The notes below the pieces were generated by a model. It did not search any database and had not been told where the DNA came from. It saw only the letters and a list, made by a program, of their open reading frames with translations. Source: Isoetes taiwanensis (lineage: Eukaryota; Streptophyta; Lycopodiopsida; Isoetales; Isoetaceae). From it: DNA of 64,000 nt. Below, piece by piece: positions 1 through 10,659 of this stretch; position 1 is the stretch's first letter; each line of letters opens with the position of its first letter. A program made the position numbers and the translations under genes. The stretch lies in the NCBI GenBank assembly GCA_021234155.1, contig JAJEKV010000889.1, positions 1 to 64,000 of the forward strand, read 5' to 3'.

Positions 1-124
1 AAAGATGGTGCATATGTTACAATCTGCAAATAGCAGTATTTGCGAGGAGATACAAACATGATTCACGGGTAAACTAACATTTGCCAATTTGATAAGGGAA
101 TAAGCAACGCATGTCCATTCTCTA

Positions 125-240
125 CCAAATAATGAACTATTTGGTTGTAAGATTCCCATGCTTTCTCATAAAACAACCACTACATTATTCTCAAGACTTT
201 CATCAGTACGATAATTTCAAAACATGCTTCCATCAATAAA
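125..240 (+). repeat. direct repeat copy 1 (pairs with 994-1138)
   Basis: This copy shares several blocks in the same order with 994-1138, including 'aaacaaccactacattattctc'-type text and 'aaacatgcttccat'. The second copy carries a short insertion. The family is unknown. Confidence 0.6.
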
Positions 241-993
241 ATTGCCTGAGGGGGAGGCTTTGAATGCATTCCCATTTATCAATATAACAGCATTCAAAGC
301 CCGGGATGTATTAAAATGTGGTTGCCATGTAACTCACATCGGATAGTGGCAATAAAACCCACCTTAAACCTCAAGTACTAGATGTTTATTGGGTATAAGG
401 ACATGCTAGACACATAGATTCAAATTATAGTAATAAAAACCAGCTTAAAATTCTAAGATTAGATGTTCTTTAGCCATATGACACGCTAACCAAAATACTA
501 GCATAGCATGCCCATTTTCTTTGAGTCCTTGTCTTTTGCTGGTTACTAATCCGTTTATACAACATTGTAAGCTCCTGGGCAGACCCATGTTTAAATGGTA
601 ATGCAATTATGATTCCATATAGGGGGAGTAAATCAACATTTTCTTATACAAATGTTAATAAAGTATCCCTGTAGTTGAGAAAATGAGATGGTGCAATCTA
701 TAACCTTTTCCATGCACATGAACTTGTACAATTGGACGTAAATGCATCTTGAACATTAATTCAAAAGATGGTCCCGCTACAAGGTTTGTTTATCGGTACA
801 TTGCGGCCGATGCATCCCTTTTGGTGTCCTATCCCGACGCATGGAGACAACTAAACAAAGGGCATTTCATCATGACATTAGTGAAAAATGGGAGGGTCGC
901 AGACACCACATCTTCGAAGGGCATTCATCTTACGCCACATTGTCAACGGTGGCCCTAAAAAGGTATTAAGCCCTATGAGTGTTCCTCTTGAAT

Positions 994-1138
994 CCAAATG
1001 ATGGAACTATTTGGTTGTATTGATTCTTATCATTTCTCCTATTCCGGAGTAAAACAACCACTACATTATTCTCGTGGATCTTTTTGTGCTTACACGGTTA
1101 GATGAGACATGTTTCAAAACATGCTTCCATTAATAAAC
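994..1138 (+). repeat. direct repeat copy 2 (pairs with 125-240)
   Basis: Diverged second copy of the repeat at 125-240. The block order is kept, with small indels between the blocks. Confidence 0.6.
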
Positions 1139-1710
1139 TTTTTTAATTGTCCTTCAAAAAAAAAAAAAAATCAAGTAAAAGTAACTTTAGCTTTTAAAAG
1201 GATCATTTAAATCAATATAAATAGCCCCAAATTTGGTTTGCCATTTTCATCATCTAGAATATAATAATGGCATTTTATAAAATCAAAATGTTAAGTGTGA
1301 AAAGACGATACTAGAGAAACTTGGGTATAAGGACATGCTAGATAGGGTGGATTTTCAAGTTCATCTAGAATTTAATAATGAGAAGTGATCAATTCCACAA
1401 ATGTAAAATGATTGATGAAGATGTTGACCATTGTATGAAGGTCTGATCGTTACATTCATTTGATTTGGTAATGAATACCATCATGCATATCTAAAAGGAT
1501 AGTCATTTTCTGCAAAATTTTGTAAAAACGGCCATCATGCATACAATCATTTAAAAGTGTTTTTTCATTTCTTTTTATTATTTTTTTATTTTTTTCAGAA
1601 ATTTGCCAGTACAATAAGATTGGAAGACACTAAATTCCCTTCTAGGACTGACTAATATAATGCTCCCCGAACCTATACGATGCTCCCATCGCATAAATAC
1701 GGGAAATCCC

Positions 1711-1812
1711 TGTTACGCACTAGCACCTCTAGTGATAACCAACACACTAAAAGGCGGATCCTTCAAGGAAATCGTTATCCAATGGGCCCCAACCTTCCCA
1801 AGCTTTATCCCA
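1711..1812 (-). repeat. TRIM 3' LTR
   Basis: Direct-repeat partner of 1904-2006. Reads TGGG...AACA on the minus strand. It is preceded on that strand by the purine-rich tract GAGGAGGGG. Confidence 0.75.
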
Positions 1813-1903
1813 TACCCATACCCCTCCTCGAGATGCTTGCCCTCAAGCATGTGGAACACACCAATGTTGCCACGAGGAATTGAACCATGGCTCCGATACC
1901 AAA

Positions 1904-2006
1904 TGTTACTCACTAGCACCTCTAGTGATAACCAACACACCAAAAGGGCGGATCCTTCAAGGAAATCGTTATCCAATGGGCCCCAACCTTTCCAGGCTTT
2001 ATCCCA
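1904..2006 (-). repeat. TRIM 5' LTR
   Basis: Direct-repeat partner of 1711-1812. It is followed on the minus strand by the tRNA-Met-type primer-binding site at about 1887-1903. Confidence 0.75.
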
Positions 2007-5000
2007 TACCCTATAGACCATATCAATCCCCTCTTCTATGGCGACTACACCACCATAGAAAGGCCCTCCGTCGACTTCGAATCACTTGCAATGCCCGATT
2101 GTCCGGGTGAAGGACATGGAGGTGTCATTGTCCCACTTCTATGGAAATCCTATATAGCTTAAAAGCGCATACATGTTACCACCCAACAATACAAATAAAT
2201 AATATCCTAGGGTGGCCCTCAGAATACCAACATAACAAAGGAAATGCACCATAAATAAGGGCTCTACCTTGGGCTCAGACTCATGGGGGTCAACCGGGGG
2301 TTCAAGGCCTCGGATTATGGGGTATGAAACATGTATAACACCAAATGGGTTTTTATAGAACAATGGCTAGGGTAGTCCACTCCATCGGTAAGAAAAATAT
2401 AAGGTTTTGTAGTTATGTTGAATCATGCTATGGAATGGTTGTAGCCTGTGGAGACGTAATCTCATGGATTCATATTCATACTTGTAAGGGTCCATCATCC
2501 GATTTTAGTGAAAGGGGAACCCCTTCCGCAGCATGGGGCTTCCATGATGATATGAGGATATGACAACCACGCATCCATACCCAACTTTATCCAAAATCCA
2601 TAGAGCCCCCAAAGACGTATATATATGGAAGGGGATGTCCCCAAAGGCACGGGCAAGTAATTATATGAGGTGTATGATCCATACCCGCCCATTCTTTTTG
2701 ACAAAATAATGGAGTTAGTACGGGGGGCCTTTTTTCATATGGGGCAAGGTCCCACCCCCACATGGGTTTTGGATCCTCTCGATGCTCAGCCACATCATAT
2801 GTACCTATAATGAGGGCTCTGAATCCAGGGAATGGGATTTAAGGGGTTATAGCTAGAAGCATCACTAAATCTAGATAGCCTTTAGGTCTCTACCCCCTTA
2901 ATCTAATACAACACAGGAGGAACAGAAAGAGAAAACATCAATCAGATACAAACATCCATCACCATCATAAATAGATCATAGAATAGAATCTAATCATCCA
3001 TCTACTCAAACAAGGATCAAGAGAATACAAGATATGCTAAAACTAACCGGTATCATAGCTATCTCTCTGATTCTCCATCCTTCTGGCTGGAACCAAGGTG
3101 AGTAGCAACTCCTCCTCCACCAATTTTTCCCAAATTGATTTGGAGCAAATTAGGGTGGAAGCCCCAATTTAGGTGTCCCAAGTTGGCAGGTCTGCCTTGC
3201 CCATTGGGCCAGGCGGCAGTTCCATATTAGTTATCCTTAATTAATTGATATTTAGGCCTTTATAATATTAGGTTAAGCCCTAAATTCGAATTAGGATTTA
3301 GGGTTAGGTTTCCACCTTAACAATTAATGATTAACATAGCTACCCTTAGCTTATGAATAATTAATGCACTATTAATTATTCATAGTGACGTGTCATGTAT
3401 TTATGCCCAAAAGGCGTATAAATATATGGAACACCACAACTAAGGTTTTCATCTGTAGAAATTCTCAAACATATTTTCTGTGGAGCTTTTGTGTTAACAA
3501 TGCAGGCTTCAAAGAGAGCAAGAATATAAATCATCTCGACGATTGTACAATCCCTCAGTTATATGATTCGACTTTTTACTTCAACATTTCTGCAACCATT
3601 ATCTGAACATTGTCTGGCCATTCAAACATAACTATAAAGATGTCCAGCTGACCTTTATAGTAAGTAACTTGACAAAAGAAGTTGGCAAAAGTTTTTTTCT
3701 CATATCTATTATATGTATTTAGGGAATATATGTATATGATTTAAATAAATCAAGGAATTCATGATGAATGTATACCACTCTAAGTGGTAGCAGTGCGTTT
3801 TCACAGTAAAGCTTTGGCTTTACTTGATATGGCCATGGCACCTTAAGGAATTGTTGCTAGAACTGCTTGTTTGTTTGCAATATGCGACATAATGAATGCA
3901 ATATGTGACATAATGAATATCTTGTTTGGCTTCCTATAAGCATAGGAAATAGTGAGCTATCTTATGGCTTGTTGTGCTATCCGAATCAACTTTGGCCCCA
4001 ATAGATCAACATGCAAAAGCTGTTATTGTATTAAAAAGGGACTCTGCTACAGAGAGTTAATGCATGTTGAGAAACAAAATTATAATTGTATGCTACTACA
4101 AGAATGTAAGTACACAGTACCGATCCTATTTTTGAACAAAATGTGGGACTCTTTGAACCTCTTTCTTTTTAGATGTAATATTAGATTATAGATGACAGTA
4201 TCAAGACTCCATATAACACACTAACATTTCCTCCAAAATTTCACATCATTCGGTGTCTCAAAGTCCACAAATGATGACCATATCTAGTTGCAGCCCTCTA
4301 TTTTGTCATGTTTGGCTTGTGTCAGATGGAGCAGAAAACCTTTGCCCTCGCATTTTGCGGTTCATCCTTAAAGTCAAAAGTCGACCCCCTCGGAATAGGC
4401 GATACATTTTGGCACCACGAGATCACACCGAAATTTTTTTCGCATCCAGGGATCACGAGTGGGGATCCGAATGCAAGACCTCGTCTCCCCTCAGCTTCCC
4501 CCTTCATCCCCCCCTCCCCAGATAGGGACCCCATGACATAACCATAGATCACGGGATCCTCTCTACGGATCCCGCGATAGTCCCCTTAGAGAGCTTGTTA
4601 TTAGACCCCACGTTATGCCAAACCTGGCATGTCAAATCGGCACTCAATCCCCATCGCTGTCTAACACCGCTCAATCTCGGCCGATCGGAAAGTACCATGC
4701 TCCAAGAACGTTGTCGGCGCTCTTGAGCGTTGGGATCCCCACATTTAAACCGGAAACAGGGAATGCCCGATGGGGGACCAGAGCACGTTTTTGGTAGGTT
4801 ACTCGGTGAAGGATATGATTAGCGATGGACACTATTTTAGCGGTGAAAACTTTAACATGATCCCTTGTTTGGAATCTAAAGACTTGAAACAATTGTGGTA
4901 TTATTAAAACCCTTGATAGGGTCTGAAACTAGACTTATACATTTCGCATTGTTAGATATGTTTCCAACTATACGGTCTAAAACTTCGAACTCCATGATCC

Positions 5001-5050
5001 ATGAGATGTCTTCCCATGGATTGATGTGTCTTGAGCATGGATTATTTTCG
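2007..5050. other. AT-rich stretch with no recognised gene
   Basis: Short open frames occur on both strands but none shows a recognisable domain, and none is long for AT-rich plant DNA. About 2820-3340 is A/C-rich on the plus strand and looks like untranslated or LTR-type sequence. About 4290-4800 is locally more GC-rich. I could not assign either to an element. Confidence 0.4.
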
Positions 5051-6010
5051 TGGCAACTTTAAAGATGAGATTGCATGTCAAACAAAGACTTAACAATTGT
5101 GTCTTTTATGCTTCCATCAAAGGAGGGTCCAAAGTTTACTCCTATAATACTGCTTGTTTAGATATGTTTAAAATGTATGGTTGACATTGTTGGGGCCCAA
5201 CATTATTGTGCTCCCCATGGTCGATGGTGGAACCTATTTAGGAATTCCGAGCTCAATAAACATCCAACATTTACAAGATAAGCGACCTTCCAAGCAACAT
5301 TTTCTTTGCCGTGGTCTTTGATGCTTCCATCCAAGGAGTCCAAAATTTATAAAACATGCCTCTTAGGGCTGTGATTTCGGTTGTACTTGCTATAACAACA
5401 ATTTGGAAAACAAAATGAAGATTTGACAATATAACTTGGAAAAATAGTTGACAATTTCAGACCTATTAAAAATTCGAGAGCAAAACAAACATCCAACATT
5501 TACAAGTTCTCTCCTCCCTTCTCAACATTTTCATTCCCATAAAACATTTGGAACCGATTTCAACCATTGTATAACAACATGCCTCTTAGGGCATTCAAAA
5601 TGGACTGCTCTATATAACAACAATTTTCAACCCAAAATCAGCGTTTTCCATGCTAATCTAATATTAAAAATGCCCAAGCAATCCGGTGGTGCCATTAAAG
5701 GGACCAAGCAAAACAATTGATGATCATATGTGTATTCATGTATTCATATCATCACGAGCATTATCAACATATGTATAGACATTCCCATGCATATTTGGAA
5801 CCGATTTCAACCATTGCCCAACAACCATGGTGCTGCATATGACTGCATTCAAAATGGACTTTCTGGCATGCTAGAGCATGTTCAACCCATTTGATCAACG
5901 TTGGCTCTATGCTATAATCTAATATCTCCCATGCCCAAGCAATCCAGTAGTGCCTGTAAGGGACCAATATCATACGTGTATTCGTGTATTCATATCATAC
6001 GAGCATTATA
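5050..6010 (+). repeat. diverged tandem repeats, about 210-250 bp period
   Basis: About 5540-5760 and 5790-6010 are clear copies: 'atttggaaccgatttcaaccattg', then 'attcaaaatggact', then 'gcccaagcaatcc', then 'gtattcatatcat..cgagcattat'. More diverged copies precede them (5095-5160, 5240-5440 and 5470-5560), sharing 'catccaacatttacaag', 'atgcttccatc.aaggag' and 'aacatgcctcttaggg'. The last copy runs into the start of the chromovirus 5' LTR. The duplication therefore includes, or abuts, the LTR boundary. Confidence 0.65.
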
Positions 6011-6455
6011 CTTGTATGTATAAAAGATTGTCACCACAAGGATGCAAAAGGATAGTTGCACAAGGCAAGATTTAAACTCATAACCTTTTAGTTGCGAAGC
6101 ATGCATCTTTGCCAAGTGTGCTAACAATTCTTATTGAAGATATTTGCTTACATTTTTTTCATATGCAGGGCATGTTCTAGAACCTACATGCATGTGCGAT
6201 ACTACGCATGATCTCGTCCATTGGAGTCGCGAGTCCTATCCATTGACCTAGATATATATAGCGACATCTCCTTCTTGTCGAACCATTCTGGTTCGATGCG
6301 AGTCTTGAGCCTTCTCTCTCGTGTTCATGCTTGCCGTCAGGCCATTTTATTCTTGTTTCTTCATCATATATTAGATTCTTCACTGATCTTAGCATATTTC
6401 TTGCATATTTCTTCCGTATTTTCCACATATTTTCCTTGTTTTCAAATAGATTCAT
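5951..6455 (+). repeat. chromovirus 5' LTR
   Basis: Matches 19149-19632 over most of its length. Shared landmarks include 'cgagcattatac', 'aagtgtgcta', 'atatgcagg', 'gatctcgtccatt', 'cttcttgtcgaaccattc' and 'cttgcatatttct'. The downstream landmark 'cctagatatata' (6248-6260) may be the core promoter. The exact ends are uncertain by tens of bases. Confidence 0.75.
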
Positions 6456-6540
6456 GATAGTTTGAACCGGAATCCCTTACCGGTTCTTGCCTGCTCTTAT
6501 CCTAAGCAGTTTTTTGGTAATATTTGGTGATTTCAACTTT

Positions 6541-7140
6541 ATGGAGGAGGTTTCAACCTTATTGCAGCAAGTCCAGCAGCTTGTTCAAGTATATCAGCAG
6601 TTCCAGTTGGATAATAAAGAGCTCAAAGATCGGGTTACATCTCATGAATCAGCATCAGAGCCTAAGATTAGTTTGTCGGAGAAATGTGATGGTATTAGAT
6701 CCAAGCTTCAGGGTTTCTTGAATCAGATTCGGCTTGTTATTCGGCTCCACCCTCACAGGTATCTTACGGATCATGAACAGATTGGGCTAGTTGGCTCTCT
6801 ACTTTCGGGCCCAGCTTTGAGTTGGTTTCTCCCCTTGCTGGAGAGGGGAGCCCCTGAGTTGAAGAATTTTTCCGTGTTCACTGTTGAACTTGAGGTATAT
6901 TTTGGAGACACCAATCGATAGCACACAATAGTTATTAAGGTTGGCAACCTCAGGGAAGGTTCTCGTCGGCTTCAGTTTATGCCTCTGAGTTTCGGCATAT
7001 TGCCGTAGATATGACCTAGGATGATGTAGCCCTTTGAGAAGAGGCTCTGTGAGGATGTGAAGGATATATTGTTGACCATGGAGGATCCAGGAACTCTAGA
7101 TGTAGCTATTAGGTTTTGTGATTCCTTGTGATAACCGTCT
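6541..7140 (+). pseudogene. chromovirus gag (capsid) remnant
   Basis: An open frame from the ATG at 6541 to 6921 shows an N-terminal coiled coil (heptad Gln/Leu-rich, about residues 4-35), then the Retrotrans_gag core: LSEKCDGIRSKLQGFLNQ, later GLVGSLLSGPALSWF and LLERGAPEL. This pattern is typical of Ty3/chromovirus capsids. The frame breaks after 6921 but capsid-like sequence continues to about 7130 (EDPGTLDVAI). A CCHC-knuckle remnant (CFYCGR-like) lies near 7310-7380 in a shifted frame. The protein would have packaged element RNA into particles. It cannot be made intact from this copy. Confidence 0.8.
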
Positions 7141-7440
7141 TTTTGGCGTAGGCAAGAAAGATGAATCGGTTGTTTCCTAATTCTTAAAGCTCTCTAATAG
7201 TCACAATAGCTTCATCTTGCTTAAGTCCCTAAATTAGATGGCCCGGTACCTATACAAATTCAGTGTGGTTCGAGGACCCTTATGCACTTTTTGAGAAGAA
7301 AGGTCAAAGAGGGCTGAACTTTGTGCTTCTATTGTGGTAGGATTTGGTCATAGTCATGATGTCCCAAATGCCGTTCAAAAAACTTCAGGGCCGGTCGGTA
7401 GTTGGAGTATCTCGATGACCTGGGACGCCATCCCTCATCC

Positions 7441-7456
7441 TCCCCCCCCCCCCCCC
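7441..7456 (+). repeat. poly-C run
   Basis: An uninterrupted run of about 16 C residues lies in the degenerate gag-protease linker. It is prone to slippage and to sequencing error. Confidence 0.8.
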
Positions 7457-7529
7457 ATGTGTGTTGAAGAGTTTATTCCCTCGACAAGGAATTAAGGAGT
7501 TTTTCATCTCTATATTATTAGAGTCGGAG

Positions 7530-7830
7530 GTCGGGGCGTTGGAAGCATTGACGAACTTGATAGTGGTGCAAATGCTTGATTCATGATAGTGCCTTTGCCT
7601 CTAAGCATGCCAGCCCTAGAAGCATGGTTAAGTACCCCAACTCTGTTGATGTGATTGATGGGCGTGAGATCTCCTCGCAGCGGTCACAAAATATCGCACA
7701 CCCTTCGGGTTTTGTTTGAGGGAGCATCTTGTAGCATTTTTCTTCAATCTTATCGCTAGCTGGCATGCACCAATAGTCTTATGTCTTCCTTGGCTCAAAG
7801 GTTGCATAACTCACAAATTGATTAGCGCTC
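7530..7830 (+). pseudogene. chromovirus aspartic protease remnant
   Basis: The sequence at 7552-7580 reads ELDSGANA, the D-S-G active-site triad of a retroviral-type aspartic protease. Then come STPTLLM-type sequence and, in a shifted frame (about 7725-7800), FNLIASWHAPIVLCLPWL, the conserved protease C-terminus (normally HAPIVLGLPWL). The region has at least two frameshifts and stops. It follows gag and precedes RT, as expected for a Ty3 polyprotein. Confidence 0.75.
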
Positions 7831-8229
7831 TAGATTATTTCGATTTGCTAGCTCTTGCTCCAATCTTGATCCATCTGCGAGTTCTTGCCTCGACATGCAG
7901 ATCGATTCTATACGTAAAGTATCGTGGGCTCTTGATTTTTGCTCTTATTCATGCTCTAGTTCACATTTTACATTGGGTGTCTTGATCTAGTTCCATCCAC
8001 CGCCTCGATTCATATTCTAGATGATGTCCTAGCTCTTGCCCCCTACTTTAGTTCCTATTCCTACTCATGTTCCAATTCTTATTCTTGATCCCCGCTCTTG
8101 TCCAAATCTACTGTTTTTAGTGAAGCCTTCTTCACGTCCTCAGGCCCATATATGAAGATCTCTCTTCACGAGTTTATTAAATCTAGAAGACAAGATCCAA
8201 GCTCAATATTTGTAATCCAAGTTCATTCG

Positions 8230-8566
8230 ACTAGCTCGGGCTCCAATAAATATGCTCGACTCCTAGATAAATATGGCTATGACTTTTCCATTGTCATATG
8301 AAACCCGTCGATTTGAGACGAGACATGCCGCCATATAGACCCATATATATGGTTTACGTCCCCATAAAATTGAAGGTTTTACGGGAGTATGTTGAAGAAA
8401 ATCTAGCTACGAGGTTTCATTCGACATTCTCAAATCCCTATTTGGAGCACCCATATTCTTTGTCAAAAGAAGGACAATTCTACGCACCTCGTAGTTTATT
8501 ATCGTGGCCTCAACAAGATCATAGTGCCAAATCGTTATCCGCTTCCACTAATAACAAGATTGCGTA
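8230..8566 (+). pseudogene. chromovirus reverse transcriptase, N-terminal part
   Basis: Frame pieces show the lead-in to a Ty3 RT. LKVLREYVEENLA (about 8365-8405) corresponds to the helix before the thumb/fingers. A shifted frame gives GAPILFVK-like text near 8445-8470. NNKIA at 8553-8565 corresponds to the LNKIT motif. The sequence is cut exactly here by the nested element that begins after TTAA at 8567-8570. The rest of RT resumes at 16689. Confidence 0.7.
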
Positions 8567-8570
8567 TTAA

Positions 8571-8640
8571 AGCGGGAGCAAATCATTGAAACGAGAGCAA
8601 AAGGAATATTCCCTCAAAGATTCCTTTTTTTTACAAAAAG
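8571..8640 (+). repeat. left imperfect terminal inverted repeat
   Basis: Pairs with 16615-16684 in reverse complement. The matching cores are CGGGAG at the extreme end and TCCCT.CAAAGATTCC about 40 bp in, followed by an A/T homopolymer. Confidence 0.55.
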
Positions 8641-9599
8641 GGGTAAAAATAAAAAAAAAAAAAAAAGATGCATGAAATTTATTTTGACACCCCCAAATGA
8701 CTAATTTTTTTTTCATGAAAAGAATTGACTTTTTTAAAGTGTCACTTTTCTTAGCAAATAGAATGTTCTTCAAGTATGTTTAAAAGAGAAACTCTAATTT
8801 TAGGAGGATAAAATATTTAACAAAAATTGAAGTAAGTCAGCTGGCTGTAGTATTCTCAAAATTTGAAGATAGAATCTTCATATTCACATCACAAAATTCT
8901 GATCTTTTTCTAAGACTTCGATTATGTGCAAAAGTGTGAGGAGTGAGAGAGAGGGATCGGGGCGTCTTCATATTCATTTATGCCATCGTCATCACCTTCA
9001 CTTCTTTCAACTGTCATCCAGAGGAAGTGCTTGAGTTATCTTCCTCATCACTATCAACAGACGGTGAAGCATTGTCACCACCTTCTTCATCATCTTCTTA
9101 AGTAATTACAAGCTTTTTTAAGCAAATTGATAGTCTTAAAGTAGGCGATTGTGATTTCAATTTAAAATCATAGCACAAAATAGTCCGTCATTAAGGTTCA
9201 GCTCGTCCCTACAACCCACCTTCTTGGACTTTCTCCCTTTTCCTTGGCTTCTCATTTCTAACTCATATCTACCTTCAAAAGCATTTTTAAGTGTTGCAAG
9301 CCAATGAATCTTGAGTTTAGTGACTAAGCCTTCCTCCTTGGCGTGTCAAGCACTTTTGCTATCGAGCGATTCGACCTTTGTCATCCTCCTCGGTCCGGGA
9401 AGAGCAATTAGCATACCTTTGGTAATTTTCGTGATATTACCTTGAGGCTCATTCTGCGTCTTGGTAGGGTACATGACTCGGTCCTCCTGAATCTTTCTGC
9501 AGAGGTGCAAATGTAGCCTTGCTTGGACTGCCCAGTCTTTGCAGGGGGTTGATGGAAGGTGTTAGGCCATTGAAATGGTTCTTGCAAGCTGTCTTAGAG

Positions 9600-10656
9600 C
9601 TATATGTTGTACAACAATTTTTACGTTAGAAAGAAATTACTCCACCACATCAGATCTTCTTCTAAAAGTACTTAAAGCTGAGGAAATTCCATTTTCAATG
9701 GCTTTTAAGGATGACTTTCTGGGGGTACTTTTCTTACGCTTGGACTCCTTAGGATTTTTGAGAGGAAGTTGTTGGCCGCGCTCTATGAAGGAAGTGTGCG
9801 GAATATATTTAGGAAGCGTAATCCCTACGGTGGACTCTCGGTCCTTAGTTGTGGTATACTTCTTCCCTGTAAGAAGCTTTGGCCATCCTTCAAGTAGAAC
9901 TTGATATGATCTTTGAAAGGTGAGATCATTCAACTTGTTGCGACTTGTTCTCTGTTTTGAGCGTTGAGAGAAAACAAACTCTCTAAAATCAGTGTCTCTT
10001 TAAGAAGATGGACCCTTTGGGTAGGAGTGTAAGAATCTTCAATAATTGAACTAAAGAAGGAAGGCGAAGCCTTCTTCCTTCAAAAGCCTGAAAATCTGCT
10101 TTGAACATTTGGTCAATCGATCATGAGTGTGGCCTACAAGTAAGAAACCAAGCTTCACTTTTCTAAAGATCCCTAGCTCCACTAACATGGCACGATGCAT
10201 AAAGAGTGTTTGATTCTTGTTCTCCCTTGTAGTATTGTCAAGTTTGCGGATAAAGCAGCGGTGGTAATTGCTCTTTTCGCCACGGGACCTTGTTAAAATT
10301 GTAATTGTGAGGTTCGGGTCACCATGCAAGTTTGGATCGTCAAAAATACTTTGCACTTTAGACTTCCTTTGAAGACCATAGCTCCTACAAGGTGGACCTT
10401 AACAAAACATTCCTCTGGCACATCCTTAGGAATGTTCAAGAAATGTGGTAGAGTTGTTTTTTTTTGGTCCATTCCATCAATCACAACAGACATGTATTGC
10501 AGTGGACGTTCAAGAGCTTTTTTTCTATGCTTGGCAAGCTTTCTTCTCTCTGGCGCTTGTTGTTGCGATTGCGGCAAGGTTACGTTGCCTGATATCGTAG
10601 AAGAAATCAGGTCAAAACATTTTCTGCGAAACAAGTGAGAGGTGGAGAACATGAGC
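9600..10656 (-). pseudogene. DUF7869-type element protein, frameshifted
   Basis: Two overlapping minus-strand frames make up one conserved region. The upstream piece (10652-10293) contains YMSVVIDGMDQKKTTLPHF and then FVKVHLVGAMVFKG. The downstream piece (10356-10051) contains LTITILTR, then KLDNTTRENKNQTLF and then VKLGFLLVGHTHDRL. The order 'I(I)DGMDQ.K..LPH', 'QLDN..REN' and 'F..VGHTHDDID' is the hallmark of the DUF7869 domain found in many plant and animal transposon-like proteins. It holds a possible acidic triad: D in DGMDQ, D in LDN, and D in GHTHD. The last of these is followed by a degraded DID here. A frameshift near 10340 breaks the gene. The stretch 9933-9637 is probably the worn C-terminus. 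The biochemical function of the family is not established to my knowledge; a nuclease or transposase role is an inference. Confidence 0.7.
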
Positions 10657-10659
10657 TTA

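Larger units (their letters stand above)
1..1650. other. AT-rich intergenic DNA with old dispersed direct repeats
   Basis: I see no gene here. Two pairs of diverged direct repeats are visible. About 125-240 resembles 994-1138: both contain an 'actatttggttgta' block, then 'aaacaaccactacattattctc', then 'ttcaaaacatgcttccat'. About 380-440 resembles 1320-1382, sharing 'ttgggtataaggacatgcta'. Both pairs are offset by roughly 870-940 bp, so this could be an old tandem duplication or the worn repeats of a dead element. A 69-codon open frame at 749-958 has no recognisable domain and is probably chance. A poly-A run lies near 1147-1160. Confidence 0.5.
1711..2006 (-). mobile_element. TRIM-like miniature LTR retrotransposon
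   Basis: Two near-identical direct repeats of about 102 bp (1711-1812 and 1904-2006) flank a 91-bp interior. Read on the minus strand, each repeat begins TGGGATAAAGC and ends GTAACA, giving the TG...CA ends of an LTR. Immediately after the first LTR (minus strand, 1903 downward) comes a primer-binding site of the form TGGTATCGGAGCCATGG, close to the initiator-tRNA-Met site (TGGTATCAGAGCC) used by plant Copia and TRIM elements. Just before the second LTR is a purine tract, GAGGAGGGG. LTR-PBS-PPT-LTR in under 300 bp with no coding capacity is the definition of a TRIM. The 5-bp flanks (ATCCC and TACCC, plus strand) are similar but not identical, so the target-site duplication is worn or the ends are off by a base or two. 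Confidence 0.75.

Noticed and set aside
749-958. 69-codon open frame as a small gene
   Set aside because: It has no domain, lies in AT-rich DNA between worn repeats and has no supporting signals.
4253-4552. Overlapping frames of 76-90 codons on both strands
   Set aside because: They overlap on opposite strands in a locally GC-richer patch, with no recognisable protein motif.
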